Source: Eubacteriaceae bacterium (GTDB lineage: Bacteria; Bacillota; Clostridia; Peptostreptococcales; Anaerovoracaceae). From it: DNA of 64,000 bases. The notes below the pieces were generated by a model, which saw only the letters and a program-made list of their open reading frames with translations, ran no database searches and was not told the DNA's origin. The DNA lies in contig JALCRY010000005.1 in NCBI GenBank assembly GCA_022652985.1, positions 1 through 64,000 on the forward strand. Direction: 5' to 3'. Positions 49,534 through 58,702 of this stretch are shown here, piece by piece (position 1 is the stretch's first letter; each line of letters opens with the position of its first letter). Position numbers and translations under genes: made by a program.

Positions 49534-50688
49534 TTAGTAAACCGATTTGAATGCTTCTATCAATTCTTCTTCCGTATACGGGCTGAAAGCACATGAAAGC
49601 AGTCTCTGCTGCTGTTCCCAGCAGCTTTTGCCGAATGCGATGCAGTCTTCCGGAGACGCGCCGTATTCACTTAGTCTCTTTCTCGGACAGATGAATCCGA
49701 GAAGTTCATCCATGCTGTTGAGCACAGCTTCATCATCTGCTCCTTCCATTCCCATACCTGAAGCAATGATCTGCATCATGTTGCTCCAATCCTTTTTCTG
49801 CTGGTTATCTACTTTATCCACACGGACATCCGCGAGATATTTCTTTAATGTTACATCCAGAAATACATAACACGCTTCACCGTGCGGCCTGTGAAATTTC
49901 CCCGCAAAAGGATATCCCATGGCATGCGATGCGGATGGCAGCGCATTAGCAATTGCGACGCCGGCATACAGTGACGCCAGCTGCATTTCATAAATGTACT
50001 TGCTTCTGTTATCCATGCCCTCATCTTTAATATGTCTGTAGATCGGCAGTATCATTGAAATTGCCTTTTCTGCGAACATGCGGCTCCCGTTTGTCGCCTG
50101 CGCGGCATCCGTATAGCTTTCAACAGCATGTATCAGCGCATCTATACTGCTTGTAGCAAATACAGATGCGGGAAGCGTACTCAGAAGCGACGGTATCATG
50201 ACTGCAAAATCAGTATGCAGCGCATAGCTGGTCAGGCCCATTTTAGTTCCTTTTCTTGTGCGGTCAAATACCGCTGTCACAGTGACTTCACTGCCGGTGC
50301 CGCATGTCGTAGGTATTACTATCAGTGTTTTATTATGTTTGAGCTCCGAAGGATCCGCTTCGAATACTTCATCAAGGTTGCGTCCGTCAGCCACGCAGAG
50401 CATCTTGGAGATATCTATGCAGGAACCGCCTCCTACAGAAATGACTCTGTCAAATCCCGCTGCCGCTGCGTCTGCCTGAAGCTCTTCGAACATGACATCA
50501 GTCGGTTCACCTTTACCGTATTTTTCAACGCATATAGTATTTGTTCCTTGTGGAATATCTTTTTTGAAATTCGGAAGTATCGGTTCGCTGGTAACGATCA
50601 GGTCATGCTTTCCGATCTGATGATCACCGGCAAATTCCGCAAAGCTTCCGTAACTCTGCACCTCCGGAAACAGAAATAATTCTCTCAT
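49534..50688 (-). CDS. Iron-type alcohol dehydrogenase, 4-hydroxybutyrate-dehydrogenase-like
   Basis: A 384-residue group III dehydrogenase. It follows the layout of the C. kluyveri 4-hydroxybutyrate dehydrogenase as I recall it (KYGKGEPTDVMFEE; PTTCGTGSEVT; CWEQQQRLLSCAFSPYT). GGGSCID binds the nucleotide; metal ligands are intact in SSIDALIHAVESY, SHAMGYPF and RPHGEA. It would interconvert a short hydroxy-acid or primary alcohol and its aldehyde. The altered paralogue at 41519 is about the same length throughout. AGGAGG precedes the ATG. Confidence 0.9.
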   Translation of the reverse strand: MRELFLFPEVQSYGSFAEFAGDHQIGKHDLIVTSEPILPNFKKDIPQGTNTICVEKYGKGEPTDVMFEELQADAAAAGFDRVISVGGGSCIDISKMLCVADGRNLDEVFEADPSELKHNKTLIVIPTTCGTGSEVTVTAVFDRTRKGTKMGLTSYALHTDFAVMIPSLLSTLPASVFATSSIDALIHAVESYTDAAQATNGSRMFAEKAISMILPIYRHIKDEGMDNRSKYIYEMQLASLYAGVAIANALPSASHAMGYPFAGKFHRPHGEACYVFLDVTLKKYLADVRVDKVDNQQKKDWSNMMQIIASGMGMEGADDEAVLNSMDELLGFICPRKRLSEYGASPEDCIAFGKSCWEQQQRLLSCAFSPYTEEELIEAFKSVY

Positions 50689-50776
50689 TATGAAGACCTC
50701 CTCAGTCGTTTATTATAACAAACAGCCATCTTATCTGCCACTGCGGGATAAGACGGCTGTCTGACCATAAGTATTG

Positions 50777-52042
50777 TTACTTTTTGATTACTAATGCCGC
50801 TGCTGCTGCAATAATGGCAAGAACTATACAAATATATGATGACATCATATTCGTACCTGTCGCCGCAGTGACCGATACGAGTATCGGTGCTGCGATAACG
50901 CCGCCGATGTTAGCTACAGTCATTACCGAAGCGCTGCTCTTGACTGAAATAGAAGGTTTTACTATCTCAGTCGGCAGGGTCCAGAATGTTCCGCAGACTA
51001 TAGATGTCGAGCCGTATGCCAGAATAAACATCAATGTCAGTGCTCCTATGGATCTAAGATGCGGTATCGCCAGAAGTGTGATAACTGTCAGCATACAGCC
51101 AAGTGCCAGAAGCTGATATCTTTTCCCCTTGAATACCTTGTCTGATATTATGCCTCCGAGCGGTGAAGCGATAAATGTCACAAAATATGTTGCGCTGATA
51201 ATATTAGTAGCTGCGCTGCCCGCAATGCCCATATCATTAGTCAGCATGCTCGGAAGAAATGATGTAAATCCGTACACCACCCAGCCATTTACAAACCCGT
51301 AAACTGCCGTTGCCCAGAAAGTTTTGCTTTTATATGCTTCAGACATCGTTGCCGGTCTGTCATCCTGTAATGTCTCTGTACTATGCCCGCTGGTATCTTC
51401 GTCAGGCAGTGCATCTGCAACTGCGTCCACACCGTATAAAGTTCTGATGTCACGCATAGTGAGATAATATATCAATCCCAGAATAACTCCCGGAATAACT
51501 ATTATCAGCACGAGTGCTGTCGACCAGCTCAGTCCTGCAGCGAACAACTTCGGTGCGAAGAACTGGTCCACTGCAAACCCTACTCCTAAAATCCCCAGAT
51601 TCAAGCCGGATGCAAGTCCTCTTTCACGTATCGGGAACCATAGCGGAGTACTGCCTACAACAGTTCCTGTCATTAGTCCGCCTGTTGCTCCATGAAGCAG
51701 TCTGATAACTATTATTGCTGCATAATGCTGATTTACAGCCGGCAGAAGGAACAGTAACGTCACTGCTACATTCCATAAGAATGAAAACGATACAATGTTT
51801 CTGCCGCCGATTTTCGATGCTAGCTGTGCGCCGAATGTCGGAACTATCGCAAATGATATCATTACAGCCGTAGTCATAAATGTCAGTTCGGTCGATGTGA
51901 TGCCGAATGCTGTCTGCACCTGCGATGTCATAGCGTTTATTACATTGACTGTCATAAAGAAATATCCATAGGCAAGCGCATTCATCAGCAGAGCATACCA
52001 TCTTCTTACAGGCGGCTTATTCAATGTTGTCACTGCATTCAT
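50777..52042 (-). CDS. Major facilitator superfamily transporter
   Basis: A 421-residue, 12-segment carrier. The loop 2-3 region SKIGGRNIVSFSFLWN and the matching DKVFKGKRYQLLALGC in the second half mark the MFS fold; a hydrophilic loop (DEDTSGHSTETLQDD) splits the halves. Similar carriers of the oxalate/formate and anion-cation groups import organic acids. Lying among dehydrogenase genes of one operon, it probably brings in the substrate or exports a product. Confidence 0.85.
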   Translation of the reverse strand: MNAVTTLNKPPVRRWYALLMNALAYGYFFMTVNVINAMTSQVQTAFGITSTELTFMTTAVMISFAIVPTFGAQLASKIGGRNIVSFSFLWNVAVTLLFLLPAVNQHYAAIIVIRLLHGATGGLMTGTVVGSTPLWFPIRERGLASGLNLGILGVGFAVDQFFAPKLFAAGLSWSTALVLIIVIPGVILGLIYYLTMRDIRTLYGVDAVADALPDEDTSGHSTETLQDDRPATMSEAYKSKTFWATAVYGFVNGWVVYGFTSFLPSMLTNDMGIAGSAATNIISATYFVTFIASPLGGIISDKVFKGKRYQLLALGCMLTVITLLAIPHLRSIGALTLMFILAYGSTSIVCGTFWTLPTEIVKPSISVKSSASVMTVANIGGVIAAPILVSVTAATGTNMMSSYICIVLAIIAAAAALVIKK

Positions 52043-52053
52043 ACTGTCACCTC

Positions 52054-53217
52054 TTATCCCTGATATGAATCGTAGACTTTTCCGAGAAGCTCTTCCAGTT
52101 CAGGCTTTGTAAGTTCTCTTGGAATAACAGGCCAGCAGTTATCTTCCATTACTATGTCGGCTATTCCGATAAGGCCGTCGCGGTCTATGCCGTATTCTGA
52201 CATAGGCTTGATGTGAACTACATGCATGAAATCACTGATTGCTTCCGAGACCAGTTTCCCTATTCTCTCGTTAGAAATATTTTCAGGATATTTTAGTCCC
52301 ATATAATCTGCTACCATCTTAACTTTCTCAGGTTCTGAGATCGCACTGTATTCCATAGTTGCAGGAAGAGGCCACGCGCACGAAATACCGTGTGTCGTAT
52401 GATATCTTGCGCCTATGCACTGGCCGATCGCATGTCCGAGATGGCATCCCATTACTCCGAATCCTCTGCCGATCAGGTTGCTGGCTATCATCAGATTATC
52501 TCTTGCTTCCTTATTGTCAGGCTGCTCGACCGCAGTCGGAAGATTGTTCATCAGCAGCGTGATGCCGAATCCGCAGAGGGCATCTGTTAATGCGCACTGG
52601 ATCATGCCTGTCATAGTCTCTGCCGCATGTGCAAAAGCATCCATGCCTGTTGCAGCGGTCAGTCCCGCAGGGAGTCCGTACGTGAGTTCAGGATCGCATA
52701 TCGCGAGATCCGGTTTCTTCAGCGGTACCTTTTTGACATTAAGCGTCGTATCCGAAATTACACTGTAATATGTGTTTTCGCTTCCTGTCCCCGTCGTAGT
52801 AGGTACTTCGAACACAGGCGGGCCCGGCTTATAATCCCAGCTGTAATAATACTGTGAAAGCGGACGCGGATTTGTCATCAGGATATCGATCGATTTTGCA
52901 GCATCCATTGAGCTTCCGCCGCCTACCCCGACAAGTCCGTTGACTTTTTCAGCTTTGGCGAACTCTTCTCCTTCATAAACTATAGTATCCAGCGGATCTA
53001 CATTTATCTTATCGAAAACAACATATTCTATTCCGTTATCTTCAAGCGACTTTTTTACTTTGCCAACCACATTCTCCTGCTTTGCCAGGAACGGATCGGT
53101 CACTATCATCATTTTTGTTATACCTTTTTCTTTGGCGGATATTCCGACCTGCTTAACAGATCCGGGACCCATATATGTATAACATGTCTGTTCATAAAAG
53201 TTTGTATAATAAGACAT
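52054..53217 (-). CDS. Iron-containing alcohol dehydrogenase (paralogue A)
   Basis: A 387-residue group III dehydrogenase with GVGGGSSMDAAKSI, TTTGTGSENTYYSVI and metal ligands in GMDAFAHAAETM, HLGHAIGQ and YHTTHGISCAW. It is very like the next gene, sharing long blocks such as FDKINVDPLDTIVYEGE, so a recent tandem duplication is clear. Starts at MSYYTNFYEQTCYTYMG with a ribosome site AAGGAGG upstream. Confidence 0.92.
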   Translation of the reverse strand: MSYYTNFYEQTCYTYMGPGSVKQVGISAKEKGITKMMIVTDPFLAKQENVVGKVKKSLEDNGIEYVVFDKINVDPLDTIVYEGEEFAKAEKVNGLVGVGGGSSMDAAKSIDILMTNPRPLSQYYYSWDYKPGPPVFEVPTTTGTGSENTYYSVISDTTLNVKKVPLKKPDLAICDPELTYGLPAGLTAATGMDAFAHAAETMTGMIQCALTDALCGFGITLLMNNLPTAVEQPDNKEARDNLMIASNLIGRGFGVMGCHLGHAIGQCIGARYHTTHGISCAWPLPATMEYSAISEPEKVKMVADYMGLKYPENISNERIGKLVSEAISDFMHVVHIKPMSEYGIDRDGLIGIADIVMEDNCWPVIPRELTKPELEELLGKVYDSYQG

Positions 53218-53249
53218 ATGATTAAACCTCCTTGTTTAATATCATCATA

Positions 53250-54419
53250 TTACTGGTAAGAGTCGAAGCATTTGCCGAGTAATTCTTCCAGTTCAGGTTT
53301 TGTAAGCGGGCTAGGTATTACCGGCCAGCAGTTATCACCCATGACTATATCAGCAATTCCGATCAGACCTTCGCGGTCGATTCCGTATTCCGACATCGGC
53401 TGAAGATGAACATCATGCATGATCTGAACTATACCGTCAGATACGATTTTGCCGATTTCTTCATCGGAAACATTTTCAGGATATTCAAGTCCCATACTGT
53501 CTGCTACCATCTTGACTTTATCGGCTTCTGTCTTTGCGCTGTATTCCATTGTTACAGGCAGCGCCCATGCACATGAAATTCCATGAGTCGTATGATATTT
53601 CGCTCCTATGCACTGACCGATCGCATGACCTAAATGGCATCCCATTTCGCCGAACCCGATACCTATCAGATTGCTGGCTCTCATAAGATGTTCTCTTCCC
53701 TCTTTGTCGCCCGGATTATTGACTACTCTTACGAGATATTTGCAGAGCTCTTTGATCCCGAAACTGCAAAGCGCATCAGTATGAGGATTCTGAATGAGAC
53801 CCGTCATCGTTTCCGCAGCATGTGCAAAGGCGTCAAGGCCTGTCGCCGCTGTCAGTGACGGCGGTAAACCATATGTTAATTCCGCGTCGCAGAATGCCAT
53901 ATCTGCATTTTTAAGCGGGACTTTTTTAACGTGCAGGGTAGTATCCGAAATAACGCTGTAAGAAGTACATTCACTGCCCGTTCCTGTTGTGGTAGGTACT
54001 TCAAAGAGCGGCGGGCCCGGTTTGTAATCCCAGCTGTAATAATACTGAGATAACGGGCGCGGATTCGTCATCAGGATCGCTATTGACTTAGCAGCATCCA
54101 TCGAGCTTCCGCCGCCTACTCCGACAAGACCGTCAGCCTTTTCAGCTTTGGCAAAATCTTCGCCTTCGTAAACTATCGTATCCAGAGGGTCTACATTGAT
54201 TTTATCAAACAGTGCATAAGCAACTCCTGCATCCTCCAGCGATTTCTTGACCGCATCGATAACAGGCGTTTTTGCCAGTCCCGGATCGGTTACTATTACA
54301 AGTTTTTTGCATCCAAATGCTTTTGCCTGAGGGCCAAGCTCTTTTATTACTCCGGGTCCCTCATAAACCGGACACTTCTGGCCATATGTGTAGTATTCTT
54401 TAGGGTAAGCCATAATCAA
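53250..54419 (-). CDS. Iron-containing alcohol dehydrogenase (paralogue B)
   Basis: A 389-residue sister of the 52054 gene, 32 bases upstream of it on the same strand. GVGGGSSMDAAKSI, TTTGTGSECTSYSVI, GLDAFAHAAETM, HLGHAIGQ and YHTTHGISCAW give intact cofactor and iron sites. Differences cluster in loops near the substrate side (ECTSYS against ENTYYS), so the two may differ in substrate or cofactor preference. The first ATG (MIMAYPK) or the third codon ATG are both possible; AAAGGAG supports the latter (54413). Confidence 0.92.
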   Translation of the reverse strand: MIMAYPKEYYTYGQKCPVYEGPGVIKELGPQAKAFGCKKLVIVTDPGLAKTPVIDAVKKSLEDAGVAYALFDKINVDPLDTIVYEGEDFAKAEKADGLVGVGGGSSMDAAKSIAILMTNPRPLSQYYYSWDYKPGPPLFEVPTTTGTGSECTSYSVISDTTLHVKKVPLKNADMAFCDAELTYGLPPSLTAATGLDAFAHAAETMTGLIQNPHTDALCSFGIKELCKYLVRVVNNPGDKEGREHLMRASNLIGIGFGEMGCHLGHAIGQCIGAKYHTTHGISCAWALPVTMEYSAKTEADKVKMVADSMGLEYPENVSDEEIGKIVSDGIVQIMHDVHLQPMSEYGIDREGLIGIADIVMGDNCWPVIPSPLTKPELEELLGKCFDSYQ

Positions 54420-54461
54420 TCTCCTTTCATATCATATAGATCGATATTGAATAATTGTTTT

Positions 54462-55862
54462 CTATTTATTGAAAACCCCTTTTACTATGTAAGATTTGAT
54501 CTGCGAATGTTCTTCCAGAGTTGCGGAAACGCCTTCTCTTCCTATTCCAGTCATCTTATATCCGCCGAACGGCTGCTCCATGTGACGGTAGCTGCTCTGT
54601 CCGTTAAGAACACATGCGCCGGATTTGATTTCAGCCGCCATACGCATAGCCTGCTTCAAATCTTTTGTAATGATTCCCGACGAAAGTCCGTTGGAGCAAT
54701 TGTTAAGGATCTCCAGTGCCTCTTCATCAGTTTTATACGGAATGATTGGGAAAACAGGTCCGAAAATCTCAAGATCCGAAGCAATATCATAGCTCTTATC
54801 TACATCGACAAGAACTGTAGGCGTTACAAATGCTCCGTCTCTGGTACCGCCGTAGATGCATTTTGCACCCTGGCCGATAGTGTATTCTACCTGATCGATG
54901 ACTTTCTTAGCTCTTACTGCCGAAACAACAGTACTCATATCATTCTTCGGGTCCATCGCATCGCCGACATTTAACTTCTTCAATGCTGCCACGAGTTTTT
55001 CAGCCAGTTCGTCCTTGATCGATTCATGAACGATAAATCTCTTGCATGCGCAGCATGTCTGACCTGCGTTAAATATACGTCCGGCGATCATTTCGCTTAC
55101 TGCATAGTCCAGATCAGCATCCTGGCGAATGATATTTCCGTCGTTTCCGCCGAGCTCAAGACAAAGATGCTTCAAAGTAGGAGCTGCACACTGTGCCATC
55201 TGCACGCCTGCACCCGAACTGCCCGTAAGACTTATTGCTGCGATGTGTTTATTCTGCAGGAGATGCTCGGTGACGATATCTCTCTCACATGCCATGCACT
55301 GTACAAGATTTTCCGGTGCTCCTATTTTCTCAAACAAAGCTCCGAGTTTGAGCATAGCCAGCGGATTATCTGTAGGCGCCTTAACTACGACTGAATTGCC
55401 CATTATGAGTGCAGGAACAACCTTGTGAACAAATAACTCGATAGGATAATTGAACGGGATAACGCAGGCGATCACACCAAGCGGTTCTCTCATCGTGAAG
55501 ATAAGATCGTTCTCAAATCCAGGCTGATTTTCTGTTGACAGAACTTCACCGTATAAGTGATTGGCTCTTTCAATAAAACCTCTCGCAATGTTCGCGCTTC
55601 CGCCGGTTTCCATTCGTGCCTGCTCGATTGGTTTCCCCATTTCTTTGCAGAGTGTAACTGCGATATCTTCTGTGTTCTCTGTAATAGCATCACAGAACTT
55701 ATACAGCAGTTTTGTTCTTGCCCAAAGCGGCTGCTTCGCCCAAAGAACCTGTGCAGCGACTGACTTTTCGACCATAGCATCGACTTCCTGCGCTGTCGGC
55801 AGAGCCACTGTTCCTACAACTTCATTGCTGCAAGGGTTTGTTACTGTCAAAGTATTCGACAT
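54462..55862 (-). CDS. NAD(P)-dependent aldehyde dehydrogenase (non-acylating)
   Basis: A 466-residue classical aldehyde dehydrogenase. The general-base Glu is in LELGGNDGNII and the nucleophile Cys in FNAGQTCCACKR, with IPFNYPIELFVHKVVPAL and EIFGPVFPI as further family regions. Similar enzymes act on lactaldehyde, glyceraldehyde 3-phosphate or succinate semialdehyde. The start at 55862 has GGAGG seven bases upstream, five codons inside the track ORF. It opens the operon of dehydrogenases, MFS carrier and regulator 2, under the sigma-54 promoter at 55952. Confidence 0.93.
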   Translation of the reverse strand: MSNTLTVTNPCSNEVVGTVALPTAQEVDAMVEKSVAAQVLWAKQPLWARTKLLYKFCDAITENTEDIAVTLCKEMGKPIEQARMETGGSANIARGFIERANHLYGEVLSTENQPGFENDLIFTMREPLGVIACVIPFNYPIELFVHKVVPALIMGNSVVVKAPTDNPLAMLKLGALFEKIGAPENLVQCMACERDIVTEHLLQNKHIAAISLTGSSGAGVQMAQCAAPTLKHLCLELGGNDGNIIRQDADLDYAVSEMIAGRIFNAGQTCCACKRFIVHESIKDELAEKLVAALKKLNVGDAMDPKNDMSTVVSAVRAKKVIDQVEYTIGQGAKCIYGGTRDGAFVTPTVLVDVDKSYDIASDLEIFGPVFPIIPYKTDEEALEILNNCSNGLSSGIITKDLKQAMRMAAEIKSGACVLNGQSSYRHMEQPFGGYKMTGIGREGVSATLEEHSQIKSYIVKGVFNK

Positions 55863-55951
55863 AATGTTTACCTCCATTCATTATTTGGACTTTGATTGAT
55901 TAGTTATATGCAATTATCAAAATAATCGATATATTCTCTGTCTATTGTTAA

Positions 55952-55967
55952 AGCAATTTCTATGCCA
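55952..55967 (-). promoter_or_regulatory. Sigma-54 promoter of the dehydrogenase-transporter operon
   Basis: On the minus strand TGGCATAGAAATTGCT, exact spacing, about 90 bases before the aldehyde dehydrogenase start. Confidence 0.87.
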
Positions 55968-56090
55968 GTTTTCCTGCAGCGCGGCATCCCGGCCTCCGCA
56001 GGCGATAATTATCGGGAAAAAGCCCGATTCAGCGTCCCCCAATCAAAACTTCCGGGATGTGAAAATCTAAATGATATTCTTTTTTTTGTT

Positions 56091-56121
56091 TTTCAAAGAT
56101 GAAACCATTTCAGATTTGAAA
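56091..56121. promoter_or_regulatory. Paired enhancer dyads of the dehydrogenase-transporter operon
   Basis: TTTCA-AAGA-TGAAA (56091-56104) and TTTCA-GATT-TGAAA (56108-56121), two perfect dyads centred 17 bases apart, lie about 130 bases before the sigma-54 promoter. The 352-base gap holds these, the promoter, and the terminator of the ybaK gene. Confidence 0.7.
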
Positions 56122-56170
56122 CCAAAAAATGGTCAGTCCGGTCCTGACGCCGCTTTCCCGCCGCACAAAA

Positions 56171-56201
56171 ATACAGCCATGCATATCACACATGGCTGTA
56201 T
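56171..56201 (-). terminator. Terminator of the ybaK gene
   Basis: ATACAGCCATG (56171-56181) pairs with CATGGCTGTAT (56191-56201). On the minus strand the stem is followed by TTTTTG. Confidence 0.75.
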
Positions 56202-56214
56202 CGTTAAATTTATC

Positions 56215-56709
56215 TTATTCCTCATCATCTGCCACATCGTCGAGCTCGGCATTTGCCGCGCGCAGAAGATCTTCCGTCCTTATCTCCAGCGACATCCCGA
56301 TGCGCCCCGCGCTCACGCAGATCTTTTCCTGCGCGGCGGCTCTTGCATCCACCACTGTAGGCAGCGGCTTACGCATGCCCAGCGGAGAACACCCGCCGTG
56401 GACATAGCCCGTCACCTTCATGATATCGGCCGTCTTCAGCATCTCGATCTTCTTTTCCCCGAAATGCCTGGCCGCGCGCTTGAGCGACAAATGCTTGTCC
56501 ACCGGAATAACGCAGACATAATGCCCGCCGCTCTGTCCGACCGTCACCAGCGTCTTGTACGTCTGCTCGTACGGCCGTCCCGTTATCTCCGCGGCATCCA
56601 TGCCGTTCGTGAACCCGTGCGACATATCGTATTCGATGATCTCATATTCAATGCCTTCGCCGTCGAGAAACCTCGCGGCGTTGGTTTTTTTATTCTTGTC
56701 TTTACTCAT
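56215..56709 (-). CDS. ybaK: Cys-tRNA(Pro)/Cys-tRNA(Cys) deacylase, YbaK/EbsC type
   Basis: A 164-residue editing protein that hydrolyses mischarged Cys-tRNA-Pro. KTNAARFLDGEGIEYEIIEYD is the typical N-terminus, and the substrate-pocket Lys lies in QTYKTLVTV; GYVHGGCSPLGMRKPLPTVVD is the central family motif. The stop and the next gene are one base apart (56709/56711), so it is cotranscribed with the sulfatase. Confidence 0.93.
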   Translation of the reverse strand: MSKDKNKKTNAARFLDGEGIEYEIIEYDMSHGFTNGMDAAEITGRPYEQTYKTLVTVGQSGGHYVCVIPVDKHLSLKRAARHFGEKKIEMLKTADIMKVTGYVHGGCSPLGMRKPLPTVVDARAAAQEKICVSAGRIGMSLEIRTEDLLRAANAELDDVADDEE

Positions 56710-56710
56710 A

Positions 56711-58702
56711 TTACTCCGTCGTACTCAGGATCGTATCGTTCTTCGTATCCGTCTGACTCACCTTCATCTTGGAGATATCCGAAGGGTCGACATCCTCGTT
56801 CAGGCCGAGTATAGTCGGTCCGAGATACGTCGTCTTGAGCACCTTGTCTCCTACCGTGATCTTGCTGTACTCCGTGAAATTCTGTCCCTTGATGTAATAC
56901 TTTTCTCCGATCTTGACGATCTTCTTGATCTTTATTTCCTTCACGCCCATTTTCAGCGATATCGGTTTGAACGGATTCGTCCCGCCGTAGATATATTTCT
57001 CGCCGTAGAGCATATCATACTGCAGCATTTTCATCTCCGCCCTGTAATTTTTATCGCTTCTGTGATCCTGCTGGAATGTGACCATCGTGCCGTTGTGTAT
57101 GCCTATCCTGTTCAGAAGTTCCGAACCGATCTGATACGCGGTTAGGTCTTCGACCTTTCTGCTCCCGTACTTGTAATTGCTCCAGATGACATAATTCGTC
57201 TGGTATACGCTCCTGTTGCCCTTGAGGTTATCTTCGGTCAGATTGTCCAGGGCCGGCAGATGATCGCCGTACATGACAAGAATCGTCGGCTCGTCATATT
57301 TTTTGAGAGTCGTCGTCAGCTGCTTCACGAACTGATCCATTTCATATATCTGATTCGCGTAATACTCCCACGACCACTTCAGCTCATCCGTCGGCGCGGA
57401 CGTGCAGGTGATAGTCGGATCGTTGATGACTTTTTCCGTCGGATATTTCCCGTGTCCCTGAACAGAGATCGTGTAAATATAATCGCTGCCCTTCGTGGAC
57501 TTCAGCGCATCCATGATATTGCTCGTCAGAACATAATCCCGCGCCCAGCCCTTCGGTGTCCTGCTGACATTGTTCATATACTCCACAGATGTAAATGTCT
57601 GATAGCCGAGATTCCCGAAGACTTCGTTCCTGTGATAAAACGCCGCCCTGTGGTCATGGATCGCATGCGTGGAATAACCCAGCTGCTTAAGATCATACGG
57701 TATGCTTTCGCAGTTTTCTTTCAGTAATATCGAATTGTACGGATATTCTCCCGGTCCGAAGAAGTGCACGCTCATGCCGGTCATCGATTCAAATTCGGTG
57801 TTCGCTGTGCCCGCTCCTACAGCCGGCACTCTCAGCTTGCCCGTAGAGCAGGTCTTCATCAGATAGCGGTAATACGGTATCGGATCCTGTGAAAGCTTGA
57901 TGTCCTTGACAAAGCTCGGGTCGATAAATGATTCGAGCTGCAGGAAGATAATATTCGGTTTGGTAACGCTCGTGGATGTTTCTTTGCCCGCGACTGTTGT
58001 CTCCATTTCCTTCGTGGTAAATATCTTCTTTACATTGGCTTCCGAATAATTCGCGGGCCTGCGCACGCCCTTGTCAAACCCCGTAGCCAGGAAGCAGTAG
58101 GAGAATCCGTTGTCTCTGTACCCGTAGTTGAGGTTCGGGAAATACGTGTCGAGGATGCCTGTTTTCACACACCCGAAAGTCGCGAATATTGCAATTGCTA
58201 TAATCAGAAGAACGCGCGGGACCGCCTTTTTGTATACGACCTTCGCCGCCGCTTTCTTGCTCTTGAAAAATATCAGCACCAGCAGCGCGACGATCGCAGC
58301 GATGCCGGCAACGAGAAGAATGATCTGCATCTTCGACAGATAAGTCGTCGCGATCGAAAGTCCGTCCTTGAGTTCCATGATGTCGTTCGTCGTGAACGGA
58401 GTCATTCTGTTGGCCTGGATAATGCCGTTGACAATACCGAGCACTACCCATATGCCGCCGAACAGGATCAGGAAAAACCGCCTGTTCTTGAACAGGAGCG
58501 ACAGCGACATGCAGGTGAATATAATCAGTGAGTTGAAAAGAAAGATCAGAGGATGTCTGATCATAAATTCCAGCCCGGCCGCAGGTGATGTCGACAGTCT
58601 GGCAAAAGTCTCAATAAACAAATTGACAAGGATCGCCAGGACTGCGTACTGCGCTATGAAATTGTGCCATATCTTAAGCCAGTTTGTCTTCAACTTATCC
58701 AT
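56711..58702 (-). CDS. LTA-synthase-family membrane sulfatase
   Basis: A 663-residue protein of the LtaS/YfgF type. Five membrane helices fill the first 190 residues. The extracellular sulfatase domain has the metal Glu in IIFLQLESFI, nucleophile Thr in VGAGTANTEFESMTG, HDHRAAFYHR and MYGDHLPA. Such enzymes move glycerolphosphate from phosphatidylglycerol to a growing lipoteichoic acid or modify other glycopolymers. About 90 residues after the domain (KEIKIKKIVKIGEKYYIKGQNFTEYS) form a small beta-rich end that standard LtaS lacks. It overlaps rsmA by eight bases. Confidence 0.88.
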   Translation of the reverse strand: MDKLKTNWLKIWHNFIAQYAVLAILVNLFIETFARLSTSPAAGLEFMIRHPLIFLFNSLIIFTCMSLSLLFKNRRFFLILFGGIWVVLGIVNGIIQANRMTPFTTNDIMELKDGLSIATTYLSKMQIILLVAGIAAIVALLVLIFFKSKKAAAKVVYKKAVPRVLLIIAIAIFATFGCVKTGILDTYFPNLNYGYRDNGFSYCFLATGFDKGVRRPANYSEANVKKIFTTKEMETTVAGKETSTSVTKPNIIFLQLESFIDPSFVKDIKLSQDPIPYYRYLMKTCSTGKLRVPAVGAGTANTEFESMTGMSVHFFGPGEYPYNSILLKENCESIPYDLKQLGYSTHAIHDHRAAFYHRNEVFGNLGYQTFTSVEYMNNVSRTPKGWARDYVLTSNIMDALKSTKGSDYIYTISVQGHGKYPTEKVINDPTITCTSAPTDELKWSWEYYANQIYEMDQFVKQLTTTLKKYDEPTILVMYGDHLPALDNLTEDNLKGNRSVYQTNYVIWSNYKYGSRKVEDLTAYQIGSELLNRIGIHNGTMVTFQQDHRSDKNYRAEMKMLQYDMLYGEKYIYGGTNPFKPISLKMGVKEIKIKKIVKIGEKYYIKGQNFTEYSKITVGDKVLKTTYLGPTILGLNEDVDPSDISKMKVSQTDTKNDTILSTTE

